Source of the DNA: Terramyces sp. JEL0728
Lineage: Eukaryota; Chytridiomycota; Chytridiomycetes; Rhizophydiales; Terramycetaceae
Direction of reading: 5' to 3'
Length of the DNA stretch: 64,000 bases
Assembly (NCBI GenBank): GCA_027603945.1
Contig: JADIIU010000007.1
Coordinates: forward strand, 175,215 to 239,214
Both the position numbers and the translations under genes were made by a program. This document shows positions 1 to 10,964 of this stretch, in pieces (position 1 is the stretch's first letter; every line of letters begins with the position of its first letter). The notes under the pieces are model-generated. The model made no database searches. It had not been told where the DNA came from and saw only the letters and a program-made list of their open reading frames with translations.

Positions 1-1076
1 CACGTATCATTTCTTCAAAAACGAAATATCCATCATCATTTTGCGCATGCTTTGCATCCACCTGGATTATCCTGTCAATCACCAAATCATAAATGGCAAC
101 TTTTTTGTTTAATGTGTGCATAATTCGCTTTATCTAATATCAACTTGGGCTACATGTGATGGATAATATTGCGATATTTCTGACCTCAAGACAATATTCC
201 ATAATTCCGGTCTGAGACTAGCTGGTATTCCTCTTTTAACATAATTTTGAATTTGGCGTGCGGATTGATTGATGAGTAGTTGCTCGCCTTCTTGATTGTG
301 TACAGCTACAAAGTTTGCATCAAGGAAAGATTCCTGATCTTGCAAGCCAATCTGACATACATGTGGGTTCAAATCTGCGTATTTCTCTTTTAGTGCTGCC
401 AAATTATCCGTATGTATTTGTATTGACAATGCAGACCATATTCCAGGGGTCCTTGTTAGTGGAGGATTACTGCAACGGAGAGCATTTGACATCTTTCAGA
501 GCTTCAAATAAATCCATATCGTCGTACAGACATATCTTTACATGCTGACTGTCCAATACTTTGGTTGGAAATATATTATACGGGATACATATATTTGATA
601 TTGCCTGCCCAAGAATTTCTTCCTTGTCTTCCATGAACGACTGCAGCTCTTCCGCAGTTCGCTACGGTAAATTACCAATTACTTCTCTGACTACGGGCAA
701 GTTTATTTCCATTGCCATCCTTTCCAGCCTTCTCCTAATCATTGCTTCAAGTTTCAAATTAACGGCTGCTATTGAATCTAGCAATTCTTGACGACAAAGT
801 GTTAAATAATAGATACTGGAAACCGTCGTGAGTTGATCCGCAAAGCTCTTCCGCTTGAATTGATTGTATTTTGTGATGTGTGAGAATATGGTTTTCAATC
901 AATTGCCGCATGTGTGTTTGCTCCATGAACAATTTGTGTATTCTACCTTCAAAATCCGAGGTATTATCTTTGTCTTGGAGCACAGATTCCTACCGCTAGT
1001 TATGGCTTACGAGGATTTTAGATCTGTTTGACCAGTATGACGATGTATATTTTAATTCTTGTACCCATTTCTGCAT
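1..1076 (-). CDS. TBC1D19: TBC1D19-like Rab GTPase-activating protein (3' end outside window)
   Basis: Rab-GAP family protein with a TBC domain; TBC1D19 is the closest family I recognise. The GIPASLRPELW motif near the window edge is the start of the TBC catalytic domain, and the upstream block (LERMAMEINLPVVRE, then a stretch ending CQIGLQDQESF) follows the human TBC1D19 order. Removing introns at 990-1010, 795-816, 662-682, 452-470 and 134-153 gives one continuous frame through to FVFEEMIR at the edge. I start at the ATG at 1076; a more upstream ATG (1183) cannot be joined in frame. The intron at 795-816 ends in TG rather than AG. The catalytic Arg and Gln fingers lie beyond the window. Confidence 0.8.
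795..816 (-). other. 22-nt intron with GT-TG ends (TBC1D19 gene)
   Basis: Excising 22 nt starting GTATCTATT and ending AACACTTTG joins the flanking exons in frame. The TTTAAC box sits where other introns here carry their branch site. The only GT-AG alternative that keeps the frame is 37 nt long, well outside the local size range. Confidence 0.5.
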
Positions 1077-1206
1077 GGCTTCAAAGAAAATTGTTACGCG
1101 TTTATCTGCGAAATATCCTTGCTTATTTCGTAAGAGTATGAAGAGGAGATATACTTGCGTAATATTCTATTATCGTGTTTCATTTCTGTCCGAGGGTAGA
1201 GTTGTT

Positions 1207-1254
1207 GGGTTTAGCTCTATCTGGGTTTAGTTCTATCTGGGTTTAGCTCTATCT
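1207..1254 (+). repeat. Three tandem copies of a 16-bp unit
   Basis: The unit GGGTTTAGCTCTATCT occurs three times back to back with one C/T difference in the middle copy. It lies in the 359-bp gap between the divergent TBC1D19 and ASF1 genes, so it is either promoter sequence or a small minisatellite. I see nothing else recognisable in that gap. Confidence 0.9.
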
Positions 1255-1435
1255 GGTACAGCAATATGGATCATATAGATGCAGTGGTTAATCGATTGAG
1301 CCTGCCAACACATCACTTCTAAACTGCCACTTCAAACGATGTGCGCAGCCGAGCCTCTCTTGACCAGGTTATAATATTTCACTCAAATGATACTTTGCCA
1401 AATGAATTGTTGCGCTTCAAACTTTTTTTTCCAAA

Positions 1436-2049
1436 ATGTCGCTTGTAAATCTGGTCAATGTTGAAATATTAAACAACCCGAGCGGATATTTTGACAATTT
1501 CCAATTTGAAATCACTTTTGAAGTCTTGTCTGAACTGCAAGAAGGTATTTTCAGCCTAAGACAGATCTGGAATTTAAAGTTATTTATGTTGGATCTGCCG
1601 AAAGTACAAACAATGATCAAGTATTGGAGTCTGTCATGGTAGGGCCAGGTAACAATTCTTAATCGCAGTTCCTGTTGGCGTTAGTAAATTTGTTTTGGAA
1701 GCACCAGCTCCCAAGGTGGAATTAATTCCAGAGACTGATATCGTTGGATTAACAGTATCACAAAGTTAACCCAGGTCATGCTTTTGAGCTGCTTCTATAG
1801 AGAAAAGGAATTTATTAGAGTTGGCTATTACGTCAATAATGACTATGTGGACCCAGAATTACGGGAGAATCCACCAAGTTCACCAGAATACAGCAAGCTC
1901 TGCAGAAGCATTTTGGCCGAAAAACCCAGAGTAACTAGTACTGACGATAGGTAACAAGATTCCCTATCCCATGGGATAACTTGGAACAAAAGCAGGAGGA
2001 AAAAGTCCAAGATCAAGACATGTCTGAAGTAATGAATATTGAAGTCTAA
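1436..2049 (+). CDS. ASF1: Histone chaperone ASF1
   Basis: H3-H4 chaperone for replication-coupled and replication-independent nucleosome assembly. After removal of four introns, each exactly 20 nt (1545-1564, 1649-1668, 1755-1774, 1931-1950), the 177-residue product matches ASF1 throughout: MSLVNLVNVEILNNP at the N-terminus, FEITFEVLSEL, VIYVGSAEST, VGPVPVGVSKFV, LRENPP, and the hallmark AEKPRVTRFPIPWDN. The last intron falls inside the AGA|GTA junction of PRVTRF, and read-through would give a premature stop. A short acidic tail follows the core, as in other ASF1 proteins. Confidence 0.97.
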
Positions 2050-2191
2050 TTCAGATTGAAATTGTGGAGTAAATAATTAATAAATAGTGAAAATCAATTT
2101 ACGCATTACGACTTGGTTCTTCCTAATTGGTTCAGAAATCAATTGCTTGGGGGCAAAAATCTTAATGTGCTGGTTGGTGTATTAAGTACTT

Positions 2192-2247
2192 TTCAAGAAA
2201 TTTCCGGAGGATTCCTGTGGATGTGTCATTAAAAATCCAGAACATTC
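2192..2247 (+). promoter_or_regulatory. Heat-shock elements
   Basis: Five alternating TTC/GAA units at exact 5-bp spacing: TTC 2192, GAA 2197, TTC 2202, GAG 2207 (one mismatch), TTC 2212. A second minimal element follows, GAA 2240 and TTC 2245. This is the arrangement bound by HSF trimers and lies just upstream of a TATA box. Confidence 0.75.
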
Positions 2248-2255
2248 GGTCAGAG

Positions 2256-2263
2256 TATAAAAG
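2256..2263 (+). promoter_or_regulatory. TATA box (TATAAAAG)
   Basis: Lies 31-38 bp before the ATG at 2294 and 9 bp after the second heat-shock element. Its distance from the ATGs argues for translation from 2294 rather than the upstream in-frame ATG at 2273. Confidence 0.7.
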
Positions 2264-2293
2264 GAACCATCCTTGGACCAAAAAAATAATACT

Positions 2294-3553
2294 ATGCCGC
2301 TGTATTACGCCAATCCAAGACACTATTCGCCATCTCCATTCGAAATGTATCAAGAACAGCTTAGGGCTGCTCAGTACCGTGAATTGCAAGAACAGTTGTA
2401 CCGAGAAAGGGCAAGGCAAGCCTACTTGGAGGAACAAGCAAGAGAAGCCTACCTGGAACGCCTTTGCCAGCAAAAGCTGCAAGAAAGATTGGAAAACATT
2501 TACCGCGAAAGATCTCAATACAGCTTGGAACAATTGGTTGAAGCCAGGGTGAACCAGCATTTGGCTGAACTTGGGCTATATCAAAGACCAAAATATGTGC
2601 AACCAGTACAGCGCCAATACCTCCAACAGGAACGACAATCTGTTGAACCAGAAGAGTACTACTATGCTCAACCCCAAAGGCAACCTCAATATAAAGTATA
2701 TTTCCAACCTGCTCAAGCCGCATGCTGTAAACCAAATTCAAAAAAGCAAACACCAGAACCTGTTAGTGAATCCAAACCTCAATATGTCAAAATCCACATT
2801 GCTCCACAAGCAACAGCAGAAACCGCTCAAAATCCGCAACCAGAAACTGATAAGCAATCACGAGGCTCTCGCAAATGCGATTCAAAGCAAAGGTGCCAAA
2901 AAGCCAGAAGATCCGAAAAGACCTTTGACACAGTAAAGTCCTCAATCAACTCTGTCTTTGATGTTATTGAACACTTGATGAATCAGCAACCAGAATCATC
3001 CACACAATATGCCAGTGAACAAAAAACAGAATCAAAGCCAGTTAAGATTGATATTCAAGCTGATCGTGAACCTCTATCAATGATTGAAAAGCTAAAAAGA
3101 AACTCGGAAGTGCTTTTGGAACCAAAAGAACCTACTGCAGAAGATATTAAAGATGACGCTTCTGAAACCTCCAATTTGTCGATGGTTGAAATATTAAAGA
3201 TGAAATCGGAAGCAATCTTGGAAGAAAAACAGGAGGCTCCTGCCAACAACCAAGCTACCAGTGTTCCTGAAGAAGAACCTGCTGAAGGTGAACAGATACT
3301 GGCTGAGTCTGCTGAACGAAAAGCTCAGGAACAACGAATTGCAGATGCTGTCCCAGAACTAGTCCCAGTGAATGAAGATGCAACAGCTGAAAATGGACCT
3401 GCTGCTGAACTTCAAGCAGCGCCAGAGCTCAAAGACATGCAAATGGGAAAACACGAAAGCAGAGACACTCTGATATCAGATGAGAAATTGGACGAAATTC
3501 AAAGTCCCAAATCAACAATATCTGATACATTTGAAATGGTTGCGAATCAGTAA
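2294..3553 (+). CDS. Q/E-rich coiled-coil protein behind a heat-shock promoter
   Basis: Unrecognised intronless gene of 419 residues. The first 90 residues are Gln/Glu/Arg-rich with strong heptad character; residues about 100-150 contain many Tyr and Gln (YYYAQPQRQPQYK); the middle has a hydrophobic segment (INSVFDVIEHLMNQ), and the acidic C-terminal half contains two related blocks, MIEKLKRNSEVLLE and MVEILKMKSEAILE, which look like an internal duplication. The heat-shock elements and TATA box suggest a stress-induced co-chaperone. A BAG-type nucleotide exchange factor would fit the layout, but I see no motif that proves it. Confidence 0.75.
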   Translation: MPLYYANPRHYSPSPFEMYQEQLRAAQYRELQEQLYRERARQAYLEEQAREAYLERLCQQKLQERLENIYRERSQYSLEQLVEARVNQHLAELGLYQRPKYVQPVQRQYLQQERQSVEPEEYYYAQPQRQPQYKVYFQPAQAACCKPNSKKQTPEPVSESKPQYVKIHIAPQATAETAQNPQPETDKQSRGSRKCDSKQRCQKARRSEKTFDTVKSSINSVFDVIEHLMNQQPESSTQYASEQKTESKPVKIDIQADREPLSMIEKLKRNSEVLLEPKEPTAEDIKDDASETSNLSMVEILKMKSEAILEEKQEAPANNQATSVPEEEPAEGEQILAESAERKAQEQRIADAVPELVPVNEDATAENGPAAELQAAPELKDMQMGKHESRDTLISDEKLDEIQSPKSTISDTFEMVANQ

Positions 3554-3645
3554 TAAAATTTTTGTTTATTAGTAGACCGTTTACCATTTTTATTCAATGG
3601 AGATTTTGTTTCCAATCACTGATATCCCAATTTTTTGCTTTCAAA

Positions 3646-5051
3646 ATGCAAGACGAAATCTTGGAACAAGTGATTAGGTACACGGAGCATATGCAAGATG
3701 GCGAAATAGAATCAATTGCTGGTGGTTTCTCCAACTTGAGTGTATCTCCCAAGTTCCAGAAATTTTTAGGCACTGTTGCACTTATGGATACGCTATACAT
3801 AGATGACAAAATGTCTCTGAAATATTTGCCAATCTTGAAAATAATATTAAAGGAAAACGACTCTCTGGAACGGATGACTATCGATAGGACATTTAATTTC
3901 ATCAAATTGATAGAATACGTCTTTATCAACTGTAAAATGCTCTCTGTGTTTGATATTATGAGTAGCATTTATTTAATGTAGATCTCGATGGAGCTTCCAC
4001 TTTTTCAATTTGCGGAATTAATTGGAGACTTGGGACTATGGTTAAGCTAGAGATTCACTCGTGCCAGCTTGATTTTGTAAATAATGGAGTGTCGACATTT
4101 CATTTATTGTGCAGTGGATTAAAAGGAAACAAGTATATTTCAGAATTGTGTATCACTCATTGTTTCTTGACTGATGTGCATTGCCAGGATATGGTAAACC
4201 TCTTATCGAGTACTAAATGTGTCTCTGCGCTAGTAATCTACGGAAATAACTTTAAAGCAGACTCAATACACGCAATATGCAGTGCAATCAAAGAATCCAA
4301 CACAATTAGAAAACTCGACTTGTCACAAAAAAATATGGATACAAAAAGTTTGTTGCATTTGTTTGAGTTTGTAGAAGAATATCAAAATTTGGAAGGATTG
4401 GCTTTATTTGAAGTTAAGCTTGAAGATGAAGCTGTAGAATTATTGAATCGGGTGTTGAAAAAGAGTAGGCTAACCTCATTGAATTGTCTAGGGTCAAAAA
4501 CCACCGCCAAAGGTTTCAAAGCACTCACAGAAACAATTGCGCACCACGAGTATTTGGAAGAAGTGGATTTGACCGATATTGACGCGGGCGACCATCACCT
4601 GCAATGTAAATACGTGGGGGAGATGATAAGAATTAACAAAACCATGTACAAGCTGGTATTCGAGAACTTTGACACCCTCTACATCGATGAAATTATTAAC
4701 GGACTAAAGGACAATTTTTATTTAAGCGGAATTAACCAGGAGGATGAAGATAACCATGACTTTCACCTAATTGAATACACAGATAGAAACAAAATCATTC
4801 ATAATCATGCCGCGCTTGATTTCATAAACGGATCAAGAGCATTAATTATTACTACATTTCCAAACGATCTGAAGCTGTATATTTGTCGGTACTTGGCAGT
4901 TGGCTGTATGATCCCAAAATCGAAACAAAAATTAATAGTTTCCACTTTTCTAGATTTCAAATCAATCGGATCGTTGGCCAGCGACGAGGATTTTAGTCGC
5001 TCTGTTCTTCTGGATGCATGCACCAAACATCAAAACGAAAACAAATCTTAA
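3646..5051 (+). CDS. Leucine-rich-repeat protein
   Basis: 461-residue protein made by joining two frames across a 20-nt intron (3962-3981). The central region shows repeats of the RanGAP/NLR-type LRR, for example VSALVIYGNNFKADSI, IRKLDLSQKNMDTKSL, LEGLALFEVKLEDEAV and LEEVDLTDIDAGD, spaced about 28 residues. The N-terminal 100 residues are helical and unlike any family I know. There is no transmembrane segment or signal peptide, so it is probably a cytosolic scaffold. Specific function unknown. Confidence 0.75.
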
Positions 5052-5080
5052 TTGTAAATACATTATTGCAACACATTTTA

Positions 5081-6848
5081 TTAATTGTTTTGGTATTCTC
5101 GTAGTATTTTAACGAAATTTTGAGTGTCGTCTGATTTGCGCTTTAGCAACTACGTTAGAAATTAAAGTACATGTCCGACTTCATAGATTTGCATACTACC
5201 ATCTAATGATCCGCACGCTATTTTACTTCCGAGTTTATCCCAAGACAGTCTGTTGAAGCCGTGGCCATTTTGTGCACTAATGGTTGATATTGGGATCTCA
5301 GAGGTAATGAGGTTGTAAAGGTCTAAATTGCCCGACCCGTCTACACTCGCAAAGACCGAAGGAGAAGTTGGGCACCACTTTACGTCTGTAATAAAATCTC
5401 TGGATTCTTCAAACGATTTGATTGGTTTGATAGCGGCCGAGGAAGTTTTATACTGCTGAGTGTTCCATAACTTTACTGTCCAGTCAAACGAACTGGACAG
5501 CATCAAGTTCTGGAAATCTGGGTGCTTTGAAGGGTGAGTGTCTAGTGCAGTCACACAACTGCTATGGTCATCGTACAGCATATTAAAGTCAATGCCAGCC
5601 TTAATTCCAGCCCGTTCAAAGCGATTAACTTGGTATATTCTCCCCTTTTCCGATCCAACATATAAAATTGAAGTTTCAGAGTTTTGAAAGGCGTGGCAGG
5701 TTACAGACACATCGTCAGCCAGGTTCCTATCTTGCGACAAAGTAATTTCAATAATTTCCTGGCATTAAAGTGCCTTACCTGAGGATTAGCCAAGGTATCC
5801 AGCTGCCAGGTGCAGACTACTCCATCTGTTGAGGTAGATACCAAATTATGTGCATTTTGAGTACCAACTATCGACATGGAATATACAGGGTGAGAGTGGC
5901 CGGGAGAAGATAGCGACGTGGAAAGAACTGGTGTGTTTTTGGACCTTGTGTCCCATATTAAAACTTGACCGGAATAAGTCCCCCCTAACACTAAAGAGGG
6001 ATGGAAAGGGGAGAATCTAGCAGTTGTTACATCAGACTATGTAAGAAATATCTACCTGGGCATGCAGGACAAATTCAGGTCTTTCAGACAGGTGAAGATT
6101 CCACACTAGCACAAGTCCGTCAGACTCGTTGATATTGGTAGGGTTTTTGTTGTAAGATGCAAGGCACAACTCTGGAAAGAGCGTTGACCAATCCAAATCC
6201 GTGATTTGCCTATTGCGAGTCCATCTGTCGTGTTGAAATTGTTTGTAGAGTTGTATCTCAGATGTGTTCTTTTGTTGGGTGATTCCCTGAGTATAGTCAA
6301 TCAAATAATCGTATTCCTCTTCCAGTGCTCTTTCCATCATCTTGGAGGACCGTTCGAAAAACTCGTTGAAATCCCCTGAATTCAACAAATTCAACTTTTC
6401 CGTTTCTGTTAATTCTGCGACTGGAGCAGCAACATCTTCCTGAACAAAATTATCCGAAACTATTTTTTCAGAGGTGACTTCCTTTGCTTCAGCAGCTACT
6501 GGGATGTCGTCAGTCTGCATTTCTTTGGAGTACATGACTCTTTCTTCTGGCAAAAAGTCGAAAACTCCAATGCTTTCGATTGACAATTCCTTGGCTATTG
6601 TTGGTTTTGGCTCCTCTGCTGGTATTGCTTGTGCACTAGTATCCCGAAGGCTGTTTTTCCACTCATTTCCAGGAGGTCCAATTAGCGAATTTACTAGCTC
6701 CTCTACTTCCTTGCTAGAGATCTTGTTAATCGATGATTACTGAAGAATACAAAGTTACAGTTTCGGAACGCATTAGCTTTGCTTGTTTCAGTTGAAGCAA
6801 TCTCTCCCTCTTCTTTTCAATCTCCCTTTTCCTTTCGCTTTCCATCAT
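5081..6848 (-). CDS. DYNC1I: Cytoplasmic dynein intermediate chain
   Basis: WD40 subunit of cytoplasmic dynein 1 that links heavy chains, light chains and dynactin. The 562-residue product starts with the charged helix [17 protein letters not shown] that in this family binds dynactin p150/NudE, followed by an acidic linker with a KEMQTDD light-chain-binding-like motif and then WD repeats with family signatures [29 protein letters not shown] and [14 protein letters not shown]. Introns at 6722-6740, 6037-6055, 5759-5778 and 5150-5170 (19-21 nt). Two ATGs occur in tandem at the start; the first is used here. Its ATG is only 23 bp from that of the divergent CstF64 gene. Confidence 0.95.
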
Positions 6849-6871
6849 TTCCAAGTGAATTTTTTCTTAAA

Positions 6872-7663
6872 ATGTCCAACAAATCTGGAAGCAAATCAGT
6901 TTTTGTGGGAAATATCCCGTATGATATGACTGAAACACAATTGACGGACATCTTTTCTGAAGTCGGGCAAGTACTCAAGATGAGGTTTGTGTTTGATCGG
7001 GATACAGGAAAGCCAAAAGGTTTTGGATTTTGTACATTTCAAGACGCCGAAACAGCAGCTAGTGCTATAAGGAATCTAAATAATTATGATATCAATGGCA
7101 GACAGTTAAAAGTTGCGTATGCGGATAATGATGACGACGCACCGGTAAAGAAGGAAGAATCTCTGGATGTACCTGGATTGATAAAGTCAATTTCCCCAAT
7201 GGAAATCACTTCAATCTTGGCAAATTTAAAAGGAATGATCCAAAAGGATCCAAACCAAGCAACTGCGATGCTGGCAGCGGATCCCCCACTAGCATATGCA
7301 GTTTTCCAAGCGCTAGTAACCATGAATTTGGTGGACCAACAATCAATGACAGTAATTATTAACTTACCCAGAAAATTCTACAGACAAAGTTCCCAGCAAC
7401 CTCTGGATTTCAGCCTCCTGTCCAACCTGCTATGCAGCCAATGGCTCCTATGCAACAACCCATGCCCTATGCTCAAACTGCAAACCACCCTATGCAGGCA
7501 CAACAGATTCAAGACCAGCAAAAGGTATATTTCTCTAATCTAGCAACTTTTATTACAAATTGTGAATCTCACTCCAGAGCAGATTCTAACATTCCCTCCA
7601 GATGAACGACACAAGATTTTGCAATTAAAAGCGCAACTGCTAGGCGGTGCTGCACCTCAATAA
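6872..7663 (+). CDS. CSTF2: Cleavage stimulation factor 64-kDa subunit (CstF64/Rna15)
   Basis: mRNA 3'-end processing factor that binds the downstream GU-rich element. Residues about 8-85 form an RRM with RNP2 VFVGNI and RNP1 KGFGFCTF. Residues about 105-150 are the hinge domain that binds CstF77, a Met/Pro/Gln-rich linker follows, and the C-terminal helical domain (LTPEQILTFPPDERHKILQL) is diagnostic. Two introns, 7352-7371 and 7525-7543. 250 residues, shorter than the human protein because the repeat-rich linker is short. Confidence 0.95.
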
Positions 7664-7746
7664 AGAATTAATTATTTCAGAGAAAGGTATTTCAATCTTT
7701 GCCTTATCTTGAATCCAACTTGTGAAATTTTACAAGCAATCGCGAA

Positions 7747-10153
7747 ATGGACTTTTTGTTTGGAAAAGCAGAAAAAGCTACTCCCGATGCTTCATCAACA
7801 ATTGACAAGTTATGCGACAGAGTAAGAGATTCTACTCTGCTAGAAGATCGTCGCAGTGCAGTGCAAGGGTTGCGTGGATTAGCAAGAGATTGGCAAGTGG
7901 TAATTCACATTGACTGTAGCAAGTAGGAACAAAAGGGATGCCGTCATTAATAAATGTGCTTCAGAATGATCGAATGGATGTGGAAATTATCAAATTAACC
8001 CTGGAGACGTTAAATATATTGTGTTCAACAAATGGGGATGACGATATGGGGAAAACATTGACCGAAATTTTTGTGAAGGATGCTCAGAATATCTCCCTCT
8101 TATTGGATATCCTTGCAGAAGTTGATTTCTATGTCCGATTCAACTGCGTGCAATTAATTACCACATTGTTCAATAACGTGGGGAATGCATTGCACGAAGG
8201 CATTTTAACAAGCCCCCTTGGAATATCAAGACTGATTGATTTGCTGGATGACCGCCGTGAAATTATTAGAAATGGCAAGCTGGTTTTAACTGTAGATGGA
8301 TTACTGCTGCTCATTTCTCTGACCGCAAACAATGCTGATATTCAAAAAATTGTTGCATTCGAAAATGCCTTTGACAGGCTATTTTCAATTATTATGGAAG
8401 AGGGCTCGATTGAAGGAGATATAATTGTTCAAGATTGCCTTCAGCTAATGTGCAACCTGCTAAAGCACAATGCCTCAAACCAAGTAGCATTTGTTAATAT
8501 CAGAATCTATTTAGAGAAACTAGCTGTATTAAAAAGGTCCCTCATTTGTTGGTGTATAGAGATGCAAATGGACAATCCGTCAGCTTGGCTAAAAATCGAG
8601 ATGAATTATCTGAACAAAAAATTGCAAATATCACTTCTGTATTAGAATTGATTCGAATTTTAGTTGAAGGAAATAATCAGAATACCACCATCAACCAAAA
8701 TCTATTTGGACAGTCCAATATGGTAGCGGCCTTATTTGAACTTGGAATGACCACACACATGCCTTTGAATATTCGGATTCAGTCTTTATTGGCTGTTGGC
8801 GATGTAATCAACTTGCATGAAGTCAATAGAGATAGGTTTTCCAGATGCTCAGCAAAGATGTCGATCCAAGCAGAACACACTGGATTGCCAAACCAAAAAC
8901 CCCCACCAGGCACCCTTACCCAGAGTGCAATGGCTCTTATCCAAACAGCAATGGGGAAAAATCCATTTGGGCTGCAAAGTGCCGCAACATACGCCTTTAG
9001 ATGCTATATTGAGGATAATATGGAAGGGCAGATTGCAATTTCAACTTCATTAAAGCCATCTAGTGACTCTGAAACTGGAAGTTTGATTGTTGCAAACCTA
9101 TTGGACCTGACCACCGCACGAAAGGACCCGTGGGTGCTGTGGTTTGCAGCAAATATGCTGTTGCATTCTCTGCATCGAAATCCGCACTCGCAAGACCTTG
9201 CATTGTCAGTTATATTCCAAGAACACGGAGGTACTTGAAACTAATGTAGAAACTATTTCATTAATCCACAAAGTCTGTTATACGCTGTTATGTGCAAGCA
9301 GAGACAACCTAGACCCAAAAGTTCAAATCGGCCTCCTATCACTACTGGCGGTATGGCTTTTTGAAAATACCAAGGTGGTTAAAGAGTTTCTGTCTGAAGG
9401 ATCCAACATACAATATGTACTTTTAGTTAACGCAGCTTGTGGAGCAAATCAACCATGCCTCTGGAATCGATCCAATTGTTCAAGGTTTGGCAGCATTCCT
9501 GTATGGATTAGTTTTTGAATTCAATGATGACAGTGAACCGACTTTTACCAGGTGAGTGTAAATTGACGATAGGGCGAATCTTCAAAATGTTGTGAGTAGT
9601 CGAATAGGCGTAGATAATTTTCTATCTCGAGCCCAAAGACTAAAAGAATCCAAACCATATCTATCAAACAGTGACGATCTGGAAAATCCTTTCGATCATG
9701 TATTCCTCGATTTTTTAAAGTCACATCTAGATCAAATCACCAGATCTGTTACTGTATTCAAACCCAGAACAGTTTCTAGCAAGCCAAAGACATCAGGTAT
9801 ATTCTGGTAACCATAGAAAACGTCAATGATAGCCAATTAAAAATAATTTCTTTAACAAAGTCATTGCAGGGTAAGGATGCTGAAATCGCACAGTTGCGTC
9901 AGGAAATTGAACAGCTTAAATATGTAAAGAGGTCTCCGGTAATTATTTTTAATACCAGTCGCCCCAGCCGCAGAAATCAAACTTTGAGATCGAGTCTCTC
10001 CGCCAGCAATTAAAAGAAAAGGACGAGAGAGCAAAAGAAATCGAAGAAGAGCAAGAAGACCTGCTCTTGTGTTTGGCTGATCAAGAAATCGAGATCCAAA
10101 ATTTAAAAGAAAGGCTAAAAACACACGGCGAGGTGTTTGAAGATGATGAATAA
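7747..10153 (+). CDS. USO1: Vesicle tethering factor Uso1/p115
   Basis: Golgi tether acting between ER-derived vesicles and the cis-Golgi. The 755-residue product begins with the globular head (KLCDRVRDSTLLEDRRSAVQ, then VAFENAFDRLFSII), an armadillo-like array as in human p115, and ends in a short coiled coil and the acidic tail seen in p115 (LCLADQEIEIQNLKERL, then EVFEDDE). Seven introns (7900-7919, 8484-8503, 9230s, 9410s, 9550s, 9790s and 9930s), each 19-21 nt, restore the frame. The coiled coil is much shorter than in yeast Uso1. Confidence 0.93.
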
Positions 10154-10253
10154 ACTCATTGCACTCTGTTTAATTTTCACAAATTCGTTAAGCCAGTACA
10201 TACAATGGCATTTCCATGTCCAGTCTGTGCTGACAAGAAAAACTTTTCCGTCA

Positions 10254-10880
10254 ATGGCCAAAACCAAAGCAGAAAAAGAAGCTCCAATTGCAACCAGATC
10301 ATCATCCAGACTTCAAGGCAAGCCTGTTGAGGAAGCAGTAGCAAAGAAGATAAAGAAAGTTGCAGCAAAGAAGGTGGTAAAGGAAGAAGCAGTCAACGAA
10401 GCAGATGTGGAGGAAGAAGCCCCCACCAGCACCAAAACATTGAAAATTGGAGATCACATCCCATCCATTGAATTGGAAACTGAAGATGAAGAGTCTGTTG
10501 ATTTGTTGGAAATCTCCAAAAAGGCTGGTGTTGTAGTTTTCTTTTATCCAAAAGCATCTACCCCTGGTTGCACTATCCAAGGCTGTACTTATCGAGATCA
10601 CCACTCTGAGTTTGCGGAATTAGGCTACAAAGTCTATGGGTGCTCTGCCGACTCTGTCAAAAGCCAAAGTAGCTTCAAGACCAAGCAAAACTTCAATTAC
10701 CATCTCTTTAGTGATCCAAAGTTCAAATTGATTGGCGCAATAGGTGCTAGAGCCCCTGGGAACAAAGTAACCAGATCTAGACTGGTGATTGAAAAGGGAG
10801 GTAAAGTTCTCGATATCCAAATTAAAGTCTCGCCAAAGACTGATACTACTGATGCATTGGAATTTATTAAGGGCTTGTAA
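10254..10880 (+). CDS. Nuclear-type peroxiredoxin, BCP/PrxQ family (Dot5-like)
   Basis: Thiol peroxidase that reduces H2O2 and alkyl hydroperoxides. The core carries FFYPKASTPGCTIQGC: the Cys of TPGC is peroxidatic and the Cys five residues later is the resolving residue of atypical 2-Cys PrxQ enzymes. The first 60 residues are Lys/Ala-rich with KKIKKVAAKKVVK, a plausible nuclear localisation signal as in yeast Dot5. 208 residues and intronless. I start at the ATG at 10254; the open frame extends upstream into the Uso1 3' end but that part looks noncoding. Confidence 0.93.
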   Translation: MAKTKAEKEAPIATRSSSRLQGKPVEEAVAKKIKKVAAKKVVKEEAVNEADVEEEAPTSTKTLKIGDHIPSIELETEDEESVDLLEISKKAGVVVFFYPKASTPGCTIQGCTYRDHHSEFAELGYKVYGCSADSVKSQSSFKTKQNFNYHLFSDPKFKLIGAIGARAPGNKVTRSRLVIEKGGKVLDIQIKVSPKTDTTDALEFIKGL

Positions 10881-10964
10881 TACTTAATAAATATAGCTTC
10901 AATTAATTTTTCGCACAAGATGAACTCGAAACAAAAAGAGGACATTGCATTCAAGAGGTTGAAT

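Noticed and set aside
1098..1183. ATG at 1183 as start of the TBC1D19 gene
   Set aside because: The next exon cannot be joined in frame across the apparent intron at 1079-1097 without a stop codon.
2361..2753. A 130-residue minus-strand frame opposite the Q/E-rich gene
   Set aside because: It mirrors Gln/Glu codons (giving Leu/Phe runs) and has no start context; the plus strand has a full promoter.
10137..10253. N-terminal extension of the peroxiredoxin frame
   Set aside because: It overlaps the end of Uso1 and encodes an unrelated hydrophobic stretch; the ATG at 10254 begins the family-like protein.
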